This document shows, piece by piece, positions 18,798-26,610 of a stretch of DNA of 48,065 nucleotides. The stretch covers positions 1 through 48,065 of the forward strand of contig JAJYVT010000017.1 in assembly GCA_021791845.1 (NCBI GenBank), read 5' to 3'. The position numbers and the translations under genes were made by a program. The stretch is from Actinomycetes bacterium (GTDB lineage: Bacteria; Actinomycetota; Acidimicrobiia; Acidimicrobiales; RAAP-2). Numbering within the stretch: the stretch's first letter is position 1; each line of letters opens with the position of its first letter. A model generated the notes under the pieces. It worked only from the letters and a program-made list of their open reading frames with translations. It had not been told where the DNA came from and did not search any database.

Positions 18798-19268
18798 ATG
18801 TTCGTGGAGCCCGCCGTGGAGGCCGTCGACGCGCTGGTCGAGCGGCTGAAGCGCCGCGGGTGGCGGCTCACCGCCCAGCGGCGGGTGGTGGCCGAGGTCC
18901 TGGCGGGCGAGCACGTCCACCTGACGGCGGACGAGGTCTACGGACGAGCCCGGCGCCGGCTGCCCGAGATCAGCCTGGCCACCGTCTACAACACCTTGAA
19001 CGAGCTGGTGGACATGGGCGAGGTGCTGGAGATCGCCACCGGCGACGGCCCCAAGCGCTACGACCCGAACACCACGGTCGCCCACCACCACCTCCACTGC
19101 GTGTCGTGCGGCGCCCTGCGCGACGTCAACCCCGAAGGTGCCGACCGGCTCGTGCTGCCGCCCCGCCAGCAGCACGGGTTCGAGCTGCTGGACGTGGACA
19201 TCGTGTTCCGGGGCCGCTGCCCCCGGTGCCGCGCCGGCGCGGTGGCGGCACCGGCCGCGGCCGGCTGA
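18798..19268 (+). CDS. Fur-family metalloregulator (FurA/PerR-like)
   Basis: About 156 residues. DNA-binding winged helix: LKRRGWRLTAQRRVVAEVL, ISLATVYNTLNELVDMGEV. Metal-binding region HHHLHCVSCGALRDV plus CPRC near the C-terminus gives the two CXXC structural zinc pairs and the His-rich sensing site of the family. Position opposite katG implies an oxidant-responsive FurA/PerR role. Starts at ATG 18798, GTG 18795 and GTG 18804 are in frame; 18804 lies seven bases after TAACGT and would be leaderless, so the exact start is open. Converges on the methyltransferase gene with a six-base gap. Confidence 0.88.
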   Translation: MFVEPAVEAVDALVERLKRRGWRLTAQRRVVAEVLAGEHVHLTADEVYGRARRRLPEISLATVYNTLNELVDMGEVLEIATGDGPKRYDPNTTVAHHHLHCVSCGALRDVNPEGADRLVLPPRQQHGFELLDVDIVFRGRCPRCRAGAVAAPAAAG

Positions 19269-19274
19269 CCGGCG

Positions 19275-20132
19275 TCACCGTCGGACCGCCTGCAGCGTGA
19301 AGCTGTGGGCCAGGCGGGACGGCTCCTCCCGGAGCCGCCACTCGCCGTTCCCGAGGCGCTCCATCTGCCCCGGCAGCGCATCCCAGGGCACCGAGTCGTG
19401 CTCCACCAAGCCCGTGATCCGCAAGCCGTGGGCGACCAATGCGCTCACCGTCTCGCCGAGCCCGTGGTTCCACACGGCCGTCGTGGTGTGGGAGAAGACC
19501 CGGTCGGTCTCCACGTAGGTTGCCGACGACTCGTACACCAGGGGCTCGGCGTGCTCGAAGTAGGGGTAGCGCGCCACGAGGAGGTCGGAGCGCTCGTCGT
19601 CCATGGCCCACAGCATCGGGTGCGCGTCGCGCACGAACAGCCGGCCTCCGGGCGCCAGCAGCGCCGCCACGACGGCCGCCCACTCGTCGATGCGCGGCAG
19701 CCAGCACAGCGCTCCGATGCCGGTGTAGACGAGGTCGAAGCGTCCCTCCCCGAGGACGTCCACCGCCCGGGCGACCTCGGCCTGCTCGAAGACGGCGTCC
19801 GCACCCGTGGCGGCGGCGAGCCGACGGGCCGCCTCGACCGCCGGACCCGAGAAATCGACCCCGGTCATCCTGGCCCCCAGGCGCGCCAGCGACACCGTGT
19901 CCGTCCCGATGTGGCACTGGAGGTGCACACCGGTCAGGCCGCGCACGTCTCCGAGGAGCGGCCGGTCGAATCGCACCACGGCGCTCAGGAAGGCGGGTTC
20001 CTCGAGGAACCGCTGCACCTCGTAGGTGGGGGACGCCACGTGGGCGGCGACCCGCTCGTCCCAGTTGGCCCGGTTCGCCTCGAGGAAGGGGCGGTGGTCC
20101 TGCTCGCCCGGGCGCACCGGCTCCGGGCTCAC
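19275..20132 (-). CDS. SAM-dependent class I methyltransferase
   Basis: A 285-residue methyltransferase. Motif I is [21 protein letters not shown] and motif [17 protein letters not shown], with [13 protein letters not shown] for motif IV and [15 protein letters not shown] for the following strand. Substrate is not identifiable; relatives are annotated as generic methyltransferase domain proteins. The GTG start overlaps the CoA-transferase B stop by four bases, so it is translated from the sco message, an association whose meaning is unclear. Open sequence upstream of the GTG is arginine-rich shadow of the CoA-transferase. Confidence 0.82.
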   Translation of the reverse strand: MSPEPVRPGEQDHRPFLEANRANWDERVAAHVASPTYEVQRFLEEPAFLSAVVRFDRPLLGDVRGLTGVHLQCHIGTDTVSLARLGARMTGVDFSGPAVEAARRLAAATGADAVFEQAEVARAVDVLGEGRFDLVYTGIGALCWLPRIDEWAAVVAALLAPGGRLFVRDAHPMLWAMDDERSDLLVARYPYFEHAEPLVYESSATYVETDRVFSHTTTAVWNHGLGETVSALVAHGLRITGLVEHDSVPWDALPGQMERLGNGEWRLREEPSRLAHSFTLQAVRR

Positions 20133-20788
20133 CCGAACGACATGGTGCGGGGCGGAGCGGGGACGAGGAGCCGGGGCTCGGTGACCGCCTGCACGTCGTC
20201 CACCGTCACGCCCGGAGCGAGCTCGGCCAGGACGAGCCCGTCGGCGGTGACGTCGAGCACCGCCAGGTCCGTCACCACGCGGTCCACCACCCCGGCGCCG
20301 GTGAGGGGGAGGCTGCACCGCTCGACGACCTTGAACGAGCCGTCCTTGGCGACGTGCTCCATCATCACGATGACCCGGCCGACGCCGTGGACCAGGTCCA
20401 TGGCGCCGCCCATGCCCTTCACCATCTTCCCGGGGATCATCCAGTTGGCGAGGTCCCCGCGCGCCGACACCTGCATGGCGCCGAGCACCGCGGCGTCCAC
20501 GTGGCCGCCCCGGATCATGCCGAACGAGGTGGCCGAGTCGAAATAGGACGCCCCCAGCTCGACGGTGACGGTCTCCTTGCTGGCGTTGATGAGATCGGGG
20601 TCCTCCTCCCCCGGCTCGGGGTACGGCCCGACGCCGAGGATCCCGTTCTCGCTCTGGAGCACCACGTGCACGCCCGGCGGCATGTGGTTGGGGATCAGGG
20701 TCGGCATCCCGATCCCGAGGTTGACGTACTCGCCGTCGTGGAGGTCCTGGGCGACCCGGGCCGCGAGCTGGTCGTGGGTGAGGCTCAC
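20129..20788 (-). CDS. scoB: 3-oxoacid (succinyl-CoA:acetoacetate) CoA-transferase subunit B
   Basis: Catalytic beta subunit of 219 residues. [17 protein letters not shown] and the catalytic SENGILG (Glu forms the glutamyl-CoA thioester) are diagnostic, followed by [24 protein letters not shown] and [14 protein letters not shown]. With subunit A it moves CoA between succinate or another acyl group and acetoacetate, giving acetoacetyl-CoA for thiolase. Both ends are in GTGA overlaps, with scoA upstream and the methyltransferase downstream. The HMG-CoA lyase encoded 8 kb away supplies acetoacetate, linking the two operons functionally. Confidence 0.9.
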   Translation of the reverse strand: MSLTHDQLAARVAQDLHDGEYVNLGIGMPTLIPNHMPPGVHVVLQSENGILGVGPYPEPGEEDPDLINASKETVTVELGASYFDSATSFGMIRGGHVDAAVLGAMQVSARGDLANWMIPGKMVKGMGGAMDLVHGVGRVIVMMEHVAKDGSFKVVERCSLPLTGAGVVDRVVTDLAVLDVTADGLVLAELAPGVTVDDVQAVTEPRLLVPAPPRTMSFG

Positions 20789-21555
20789 GACGGGCCCCCG
20801 GCGCCGCGGACCGTGCGCTTCTCCACCCGCTTCTCGCGGCCGGGGTCGGCCGCCACCATCCGCTGGACGAAGATCCCCGGCAGGTGCACCGAGGCCGGGT
20901 CGAGCTCGCCCGGCCCCACGATCTCCTCCACCTCGGCGATGGCGACCCGCCCCGCCATGGCGCACAGCGGGTTGAAGTTGCGCGTCGCCTTGTCGAAGCA
21001 GAGGTTGCCGAGCGTGTCGCCCCGGCTGGCTCGCACCAGGGCGAAGTCCGTGCGGATCGACCGCTCCAGGACGTAGCGGCGGCCGTCGAACTCCCGCACC
21101 TCGCGGGGAGGCGACGCCAGCGACACGGCGCCGTCGGGGGCGTAGCGCCAGGGCAGGCCGCCCTCCTCGATGAGCGTCCCGACGCCGGCCGAGGTGTAGA
21201 AGGCCGGGATGCCGCTCCCTCCGGCCCGCAGCCGCTCGGCCAGCGTCCCCTGGGGGATCAGCTCGACCTCGAGCTCGCCGTCGAGGAACTGACGGCCGAA
21301 CTCCCGGTTCTCCCCGACGTACGACGCGGTCACCCGGGAGATCCGGTGGGCGTCGAGGAGGCGCCCGAGGCCCCAGCCGTCCACGCCGCAGTTGTTCGAC
21401 ACCACGGCGAGGCCGCCGGCTCCCGACGCCACGAGAGCGTCGATGAGCTCGACCGGCACGCCGCACAGCCCGAAGCCGCCGACGGCCAACGAGGCGCCGT
21501 CGCCGATGTCGGCGACGGCCTCGGCGGCGCTGGCCACCACCTTGCTCAGCGCCAC
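20785..21555 (-). CDS. scoA: 3-oxoacid CoA-transferase subunit A
   Basis: Alpha subunit, 256 residues from the chosen start. [29 protein letters not shown] is the family N-terminus, with the glycine-rich loop binding the CoA pyrophosphate, then [24 protein letters not shown] and [16 protein letters not shown]. The frame is open to a GTG at 21633, but a TACTGT -10 overlaps that codon and the extra 26 residues are unlike the family; GTG 21555, with GGGAG upstream, leaves a leader of about 70 bases. The stop overlaps the scoB start. 21556-21666 otherwise contains only this putative leader and promoter. Confidence 0.87.
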   Translation of the reverse strand: MALSKVVASAAEAVADIGDGASLAVGGFGLCGVPVELIDALVASGAGGLAVVSNNCGVDGWGLGRLLDAHRISRVTASYVGENREFGRQFLDGELEVELIPQGTLAERLRAGGSGIPAFYTSAGVGTLIEEGGLPWRYAPDGAVSLASPPREVREFDGRRYVLERSIRTDFALVRASRGDTLGNLCFDKATRNFNPLCAMAGRVAIAEVEEIVGPGELDPASVHLPGIFVQRMVAADPGREKRVEKRTVRGAGGPS

Positions 21556-21666
21556 GGCGACCGCTCCCGGCGCACCGCACGCCGTGTCCCGGGCGAAGAG
21601 GGGGCGAGCGGTCGGGCCGGCACGGACTGACACAGTACCGCCGCCGGGGGCCTCGCCCGTGAAGCG

Positions 21667-22344
21667 TCAGGTGTCCCGTCCCCGGACGAACACGCAGAGC
21701 TCGTTCCCCTCGGGGTCGGCGACGACGTCCCACCTCCGGTCGTCCCCCCGACCCACGAGCAACGTGGCACCGGCGTCGAGGACCGGCTCCAGGGCGTCGG
21801 CCAGCACGTCCACGTGGACGCGGTTCTTGCCCTGCTTGGCCTCGGGGACGGGGATGAAGTCCAGCGTGGCGATGGGCATGCCCGGGACCTGGGCGACGGT
21901 GCTGTACCCCTCGGGGTTGTCGGTGACGGTGCCGCCCACGAGCGCCGCCCACCAGCGGGCTTGGCCGGCCGCGTCGGCGGCGTCGACCACGAGCCCGTGC
22001 AGGCGCTCGGCGGGGAGCGGTGTGCGCAGGAAGGCGCAGTACTCGCCGCCCTCGGGGTCGGCCATGACCGTCCAGCGGGGGAAGTCCGGCCATCCCGGGA
22101 CGGGCGACGAGCCCAGGAGGTCCAGGTCCTCGAGGGACCGTGCGTAGACGTCGAGGTGGACCCGGTGCTTCACGGTCTTGGCCTCGGGCACCCGGTTCAC
22201 CCAGATCGTGTGGGCGGGCGTGGGCCCGACGATGCGGTCCGCCTCCGGCTCCCACGTCCGCCCGAGCACCGACGCCCAGAACGGGCCGACGGCGGCGGGC
22301 TCGACGGCGTCGATGCACAGGTCCTTCCACTGGGCCAGCGCCAC
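21667..22344 (-). CDS. VOC/glyoxalase-superfamily protein with two glyoxalase-like domains
   Basis: A 225-residue protein made of two related domains. Each half carries the same elements: FWASVLGR / [17 protein letters not shown] / NRVHVDVLA, and [12 protein letters not shown] / [12 protein letters not shown]. This is the vicinal-oxygen-chelate fold of glyoxalase I, bleomycin-resistance and dioxygenase relatives. Substrate is unknown. The GTG at 22344 is preferred over the first in-frame codon because a GAAAGGGGGG purine tract precedes it. It is on the same strand as scoAB but a promoter-containing gap separates them. Confidence 0.82.
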   Translation of the reverse strand: MALAQWKDLCIDAVEPAAVGPFWASVLGRTWEPEADRIVGPTPAHTIWVNRVPEAKTVKHRVHLDVYARSLEDLDLLGSSPVPGWPDFPRWTVMADPEGGEYCAFLRTPLPAERLHGLVVDAADAAGQARWWAALVGGTVTDNPEGYSTVAQVPGMPIATLDFIPVPEAKQGKNRVHVDVLADALEPVLDAGATLLVGRGDDRRWDVVADPEGNELCVFVRGRDT

Positions 22345-22417
22345 GGCGGCCCCCCTTTCCTGTCCCGGCCGCCGAACGGGGGCGGCCTCCACCCGGCGTC
22401 CGCGCGCCGCGCCGGCG

Positions 22418-23566
22418 TCAGGACGCGGCGCCCGCCTCCTTCGTCTTCAGGCGGGCGGTCCACCGCTCCTCGATGCGCCCGACCCGCCACACCACCATGG
22501 CCGCGAGCCACGTGACCACGAACATGCCGACGATCACGAACCCGGCCGTGTTGATGTTGAAGTTGGCCATGAACGCCCAGAAGCCGTGGTGGCGGCCCAG
22601 GCTGTGGACCTCCATCGGCAGGATGCCCAGGGCCTCGACGCCCCCGATGAAGAAGCAGATGGCCACCGACAGCCCGGTGATGGCCAGGTTGTAGTACACC
22701 TTGCGCACCGGGTTGAAGAACGCCCAGCCGTACGCCATGTTCATGAAGATGCCGTCGGTGGTGTCCATGAGCGTCATGCCCGCCGTGAACAGGATCGGCA
22801 GGCACATGAGGGCGTACCACGGCACGTGCTCGGAGGCGTAGAGCGCGGTGGTGCTGAGGAGCAGGACCTCGGTGGCGGTGTCGAACCCCAGGCCGAACAC
22901 CACGCCGACCGGGTAGATCTGCCAGTCCTTGTCGATGGCCGCCAGCCAGCGGCCGAAGAACCGGGAGAACAGCCCCCGGTTCTCCAGCTGGCGCTCGAGC
23001 TCCGCCTCGTCGTAGTGCCCGCGCCGCATCGAGCGGAAGACCCTCACGATGCCGGCCAGGACCACGAGGTTCATGACGCCGATGAGGAAGAGGAAGCCGG
23101 CGGAGACGAGCGTGCCGAAGAGGCCCCCGAACTGCTCGAGGGCGGAGTGGGGGTTGGTGACGGCCCCGAGCACGCTGCGCTCGGCGACCACGACGGCCAC
23201 CCCCATCGCCACCACGATCGTGGAGTGGCCGAGCGAGAAGAAGTAGCCGTAGCCGAGCGGGCGGGGGCGCCCGGTCCCCTGCCGGCTCGCCATCGACCGG
23301 CGCGTCGTGTTGTCGATGGCCGAGATGTGGTCGGCGTCGAAGGCGTGCCGGAGGCCCAGGGTGTAGGCGAGGATGCTCACCCCGATCCCGAAGCTCCGGT
23401 AGTGCCCCGGCACCACGAAGGCCACGAACACGAAGAAGCCCACCGCGTGGAGAGCGACCACGGTGCCGTACATCCCGAGGACGCGCATCCGCTCGACCGG
23501 CGTCAACGCGGCGAACGACGCCCGCAGCATCCGCCGCGCGCCACCCCGTCCTCCCGCGATCGCCAC
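22418..23566 (-). CDS. NiCoT-family nickel/cobalt transporter
   Basis: High-affinity nickel/cobalt permease with about eight membrane helices, 382 residues from the chosen start. The family signature RHAFDADH is at residues 73-80, followed by ISAIDNTTRR, the second conserved site FFSLGHSTIV, and LGFDTATE in the second half. The GTG start is supported by a GGGAGG eight bases upstream; longer frames add only low-complexity sequence. Divergent from a Fur-family gene, with a Nur-like palindrome in the gap, so nickel-dependent repression is likely. A nickel enzyme that would need it is not in the window. Confidence 0.92.
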   Translation of the reverse strand: MAIAGGRGGARRMLRASFAALTPVERMRVLGMYGTVVALHAVGFFVFVAFVVPGHYRSFGIGVSILAYTLGLRHAFDADHISAIDNTTRRSMASRQGTGRPRPLGYGYFFSLGHSTIVVAMGVAVVVAERSVLGAVTNPHSALEQFGGLFGTLVSAGFLFLIGVMNLVVLAGIVRVFRSMRRGHYDEAELERQLENRGLFSRFFGRWLAAIDKDWQIYPVGVVFGLGFDTATEVLLLSTTALYASEHVPWYALMCLPILFTAGMTLMDTTDGIFMNMAYGWAFFNPVRKVYYNLAITGLSVAICFFIGGVEALGILPMEVHSLGRHHGFWAFMANFNINTAGFVIVGMFVVTWLAAMVVWRVGRIEERWTARLKTKEAGAAS

Positions 23567-23622
23567 CGCTCGCACCTCCCACGTGCCGGCGCCCGGCTGC
23601 AGCCGCTGCAACGCTCTCACAA

Positions 23623-23639
23623 CTGCGAGCCGGACGCAA
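23623..23639. promoter_or_regulatory. Candidate Nur (nickel) operator
   Basis: CTGCGAGCCGGACGCAA reads on the other strand as TTGC-N9-GCAG, the spacing of the streptomycete Nur box (TTGC-N9-GCAA). It sits between the nickel/cobalt transporter and the Fur-family gene at 23689, upstream of both. Confidence 0.45.
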
Positions 23640-23675
23640 TAGAGGCCGGGGGGTCCCACCGCCGGTCGCCCGCCG

Positions 23676-23681
23676 TATCCT
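23676..23681 (+). promoter_or_regulatory. -10 box of leaderless Fur-family gene
   Basis: TATCCT ends seven bases before the ATG at 23689, matching the leaderless arrangement found for several regulators here. The 122-base gap to the transporter start also contains the Nur-like box. Confidence 0.5.
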
Positions 23682-23688
23682 GTGGGCC

Positions 23689-24147
23689 ATGAGCAAGCCG
23701 CTCGTCGCCCCCGAAGCCGGGGCGGTCGAGCTCGAGACGGTGGACGACGTCCTCGCCCTGGTGCGGGCCCGGGGCGGGCGGGCCACGTCGTCACGGCGGG
23801 TCATCCTCGACGTCCTGTTCGAGGCGCAGGACCACCTGACGGCGGAGGACCTGACCGAGGCCGTCCAGGCCCGCGCCCCCGACGTCCACATCTCCACCGT
23901 CTACCGCAACCTCGAGGACCTCCAGCGCCTGGGGGTGATCGTCCACTCGCACCTCGGCCACGGGCCCGCCACCTACCAGCTGGCGTCCCTGGCGCACGCC
24001 CACTTCATCTGCAGCACCTGCGGGGCGCGGGTCGAGGCGCCCGACGAGTGGTTCGGCAGCCTGGCCCAGAAGGCGAAGAGCCAGCTCGGGTTCACCATCG
24101 ACCCGCACCACTTCGCCATCGTCGGCCGCTGCGCCAGCTGCAGCTGA
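23689..24147 (+). CDS. Fur-family metalloregulator, probable nickel regulator (Nur)
   Basis: A 152-residue Fur paralogue distinct from the one beside katG. Winged helix: ARGGRATSSRRVILDVL, VHISTVYRNLEDLQRLGVI. Metal region: AHAHFICSTCGARVE, and GRCASCS at the C-terminus, giving the two CXXC pairs. Divergence from a nickel/cobalt transporter with a Nur-like box between them argues for Nur rather than Fur or Zur (inference; Zur cannot be excluded). The ATG directly follows a -10 box by seven bases. Downstream is a 39-bp repeat and then kynureninase. Confidence 0.85.
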   Translation: MSKPLVAPEAGAVELETVDDVLALVRARGGRATSSRRVILDVLFEAQDHLTAEDLTEAVQARAPDVHISTVYRNLEDLQRLGVIVHSHLGHGPATYQLASLAHAHFICSTCGARVEAPDEWFGSLAQKAKSQLGFTIDPHHFAIVGRCASCS

Positions 24148-24170
24148 GCGCGGCGCGACCGGGAACCGGG

Positions 24171-24248
24171 CCGGGGTCGGGCCGGGGCCGGCGGCCCGGC
24201 GGCCGGGGGCCGGGGTCGGGCCGGGGCCGGCGGCCCGGCGGCCGGGGC
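24171..24248 (+). repeat. Two tandem copies of a 39-bp GC-only repeat
   Basis: Copies at 24171-24209 and 24210-24248 differ at one position and consist almost wholly of G and C (for example gccggggccggcggcccggc). They fill most of the 138-base gap between the Fur gene and kynureninase. The sequence can fold strongly and may end transcription of the Fur gene, but no T-tract is present. No spacer or further copies, so not a CRISPR. Confidence 0.85.
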
Positions 24249-24272
24249 CGGTACGAGCCTCACGGGCCCGTC

Positions 24273-24278
24273 TACCAT
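24273..24278 (+). promoter_or_regulatory. -10 box of leaderless kynureninase gene
   Basis: TACCAT ends seven bases before the kynureninase ATG at 24286. No Shine-Dalgarno sequence lies between. Confidence 0.5.
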
Positions 24279-24285
24279 CCCGGGC

Positions 24286-25479
24286 ATGGCCGACCGCTGG
24301 ACACTCGACCGCGTCCGGGAGCTGGACGAGCGCGACCCCCTGGCCGAGGTGCGGCGGCGCTTCGAGCTCCCCCACGGGGTCTGCTACCTGGACGGCAACT
24401 CCCTCGGCGCCCTGGCCTCGGGGGTCGCCCAACGGATGCGAGCCGTGGTCGAGGACGAGTGGGGGGTGGACCTCGCCCGGTCGTGGAGCCACGGCACCTG
24501 GATGGATGCTCCCGTCCGGGTGGGCGACCGGATCGCCCGGCTCATCGGCGCGCACGACGGAGAGGTGCTCGTCGCCGACACGACGTCGATCGCCCTGGCG
24601 AAGCTGGTCGGCGCGGCGCTGGCGGCCCGGCCCGGGCGCCGGGTGGTCGTGTCCACCACCGACAACTTCCCGAGCGACCTCTACGCCGCCACCGCGGTGG
24701 CCGCCCGGGCCGGCGCCGTCCTGCGGGTGGTCGACCGCCACGAGCTTGCGCCCGCGCTGGGCGACGACGTCGCCCTCGTCTGCCTGACCCACGTGGACTT
24801 CCGCACCGGGGCCCTCCACTCGATCCCCGAGGTCACCCGGGCGGCGCACGAGGCCGGCGCCCTGATGCTGTGGGACCTGTGCCACTCGGCCGGCGCGCTG
24901 CCCGTGGGGTGCGAGGAGCACGGGGTGGACCTGGCCGTCGGGTGCACCTACAAGTACCTCAACGGCGGGCCGGGCGCACCCAGCTTCCTCTACGTCCGCC
25001 GAAGCCTCCAGGACCGCCTGGAGAACCCGCTCCCCGGGTGGCTCGGGCACGAGGCGCCGTTCGGGTTCGAGCCGGAGTACCGCCCGGCGACCGGGATCCG
25101 CCGGTTCCTCACGTCGACCCCCCCGGTGCTCCAGCTGGCCGCCCTCGACGCCGCGCTCGACGCCTTCGAGGGGGTGGAGATCGACGATGTCCGGGCGAAG
25201 TCGTCGGCCCTCGGGCAGCTGTTCATCGAGCTGGTCGACGACGCGGGCGTCCCGGGGCTGGAGGTGGCGTCGCCCAGGGAGGCCGGGGCCCGGGGCTCGC
25301 AGGTGTCGTTGCGCCACGCCCGGGCCGCCGACGTGGTCGCCGGCGCCGCCGACCGGGGCGTGGTGGGGGACCTCCGCCCGCCGGACATCTGCCGGTTCGG
25401 CCTTGCCGCGCCCTACCTCTCCTTCGAGGACGTCTTCCGTGCGGCGGCGACCGTGGTGGAGGTGGCTCAGGCGCTCTGA
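24286..25479 (+). CDS. kynU: Kynureninase
   Basis: PLP-dependent hydrolase that splits kynurenine (or 3-hydroxykynurenine) into anthranilate (or 3-hydroxyanthranilate) and alanine, in tryptophan breakdown. The 397-residue protein has CYLDGNSLGAL, SWSHGTWMDAP, the PLP ring-binding DLCHSAGALPV, and the Schiff-base lysine K223 in GCTYKYLNGGPG, then SFLYVRR and GWLGHEAPF. Length is normal. It stands alone: no tryptophan dioxygenase, formamidase or kynurenine monooxygenase gene is in the window. The 3' end overlaps the convergent channel gene by 13 bases. Confidence 0.92.
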   Translation: MADRWTLDRVRELDERDPLAEVRRRFELPHGVCYLDGNSLGALASGVAQRMRAVVEDEWGVDLARSWSHGTWMDAPVRVGDRIARLIGAHDGEVLVADTTSIALAKLVGAALAARPGRRVVVSTTDNFPSDLYAATAVAARAGAVLRVVDRHELAPALGDDVALVCLTHVDFRTGALHSIPEVTRAAHEAGALMLWDLCHSAGALPVGCEEHGVDLAVGCTYKYLNGGPGAPSFLYVRRSLQDRLENPLPGWLGHEAPFGFEPEYRPATGIRRFLTSTPPVLQLAALDAALDAFEGVEIDDVRAKSSALGQLFIELVDDAGVPGLEVASPREAGARGSQVSLRHARAADVVAGAADRGVVGDLRPPDICRFGLAAPYLSFEDVFRAAATVVEVAQAL

Positions 25480-26456
25480 CCGTCCGGGCCGGGGGCGGGC
25501 CGCGGGCGGTCCGGCTCCACCAGGACGAGGAAGTCGCCCGGGCGGACCTCGGGGTCGCTCGACACGCCGAGGGCGACGCTACCCTCTTGGACCACGCCGA
25601 GGACCAGCTCGCCTCGGGCGGCCCGGACGGCGCTCAGCCGCCGGACGGGCTCGCCCGCGCCCACCAGCTCCTCGAAGAGCCGGTGCCCGGTGCCGCGGAC
25701 GAGCTCCGTCAGGACGTCGCCGGAGTGCGGGGCCTCCATGCCCTTCGCCAGCGTGTGGCCGACGAGATCGTCGGGCGACAGCGCCTGGTCCACGCCCAGG
25801 TCCTTCAGGGCCGGCACCAGCCGGGGCGAGCCCACGACCGCCGTCATCGGCACCGACGGCGCCTCCTGGTGCACGAGGACGGCGGCGACCAGCGCGTCGC
25901 CGTCGTCACCGGTGGCGACGAGGACCCGCTCGGCGCCGGCCGGGCGGCCTCGTGCGAGCACCTGGGGGTTGGTGGGGTCACCCCGGATGAAATGCACGCG
26001 GCTCGGGACGTCGGCGGGTTCCACGTCGGCGATCAGCACGACGGCGCGCTTGGCCCGCTCCAGCTCGTCCAGCGCCACGTGCACGGAGGGGTGCATGCCG
26101 AGCACCAGCACGTACGTGTCCTCGGGGAACTTGGCTCCCATCTCGAGCAGCCTCCTCACTCCGTTGGCCGCCGCCGAGCCCGTGACGACGGCGAACGCGC
26201 CTGCCAGCAGCGGGATGGTCGTCACCATCACCGCCGAGGCCACGATCCGACCGGCGGCGTTCTTGGGCGTGACGTCGCCGTAGCCCACCGTGGTGGCGGT
26301 CGTGATCGCCCAGTACCACCCGGTCGTCACCGGCAGGCGCTGGGTGGCGGCAAAGACCGCCCCGCCCACGAGGACGCACACCGCCGCCGACCCCACCATG
26401 AGCAGGGCATGGAACCGTGGCCGCAGGTTCAGCAACCTGACCAGGATCAGCGGCAT
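25467..26456 (-). CDS. Two-helix potassium channel with C-terminal RCK (TrkA-N/TrkA-C) domains
   Basis: A 329-residue channel subunit. Two membrane helices (about 16-36 and 65-90) flank the pore helix and the selectivity filter TVGYGD (56-61), the K+ signature. The cytoplasmic part has a Rossmann-like RCK N-domain with residues such as YVLVLGMHPSVHVALDEL, VLIADVEPADV and a TrkA-C-like end (GDFLVLVEPD). It probably tetramerises and gates by ligand or nucleotide. ATG 26456 has GAGGGA ten bases upstream and is preferred to the in-frame GTG at 26474. A TACGGT box at 26566-26561 is a possible promoter. Overlaps the kynU end. Confidence 0.88.
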   Translation of the reverse strand: MPLILVRLLNLRPRFHALLMVGSAAVCVLVGGAVFAATQRLPVTTGWYWAITTATTVGYGDVTPKNAAGRIVASAVMVTTIPLLAGAFAVVTGSAAANGVRRLLEMGAKFPEDTYVLVLGMHPSVHVALDELERAKRAVVLIADVEPADVPSRVHFIRGDPTNPQVLARGRPAGAERVLVATGDDGDALVAAVLVHQEAPSVPMTAVVGSPRLVPALKDLGVDQALSPDDLVGHTLAKGMEAPHSGDVLTELVRGTGHRLFEELVGAGEPVRRLSAVRAARGELVLGVVQEGSVALGVSSDPEVRPGDFLVLVEPDRPRPAPGPDGQSA

Positions 26457-26592
26457 CGCGTCGGCGTCCCTCACCCGGGCGGCGCACCGGCTCCGGCCCT
26501 TGTGCCGTGCCGACGACCGCGCTCTGCCGTTCCCAGGGCCCGCCGGGGCGGCAGGCGCCGACCGTAGAGCAGGCCGGGCCGGGGCGCAATCC

Positions 26593-26610
26593 CTGACGGC
26601 ACCCCGTCAG
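26593..26610 (-). terminator. Perfect hairpin at the MFS stop codon
   Basis: CTGACGG-loop-CCGTCAG forms a perfect 7-bp stem with a CACC/GGTG loop spanning the stop codon of the MFS gene. There is no following T-run, so it is only a weak terminator candidate. Confidence 0.35.

Noticed and set aside
21631-21633. GTG at 21633 as the scoA start
   Set aside because: It overlaps a TACTGT -10 box and adds 26 residues not found in the family; 21555 fits better.
24171-24248. Possible CRISPR-like repeat
   Set aside because: Only two directly adjacent copies, no spacers and no cas genes.
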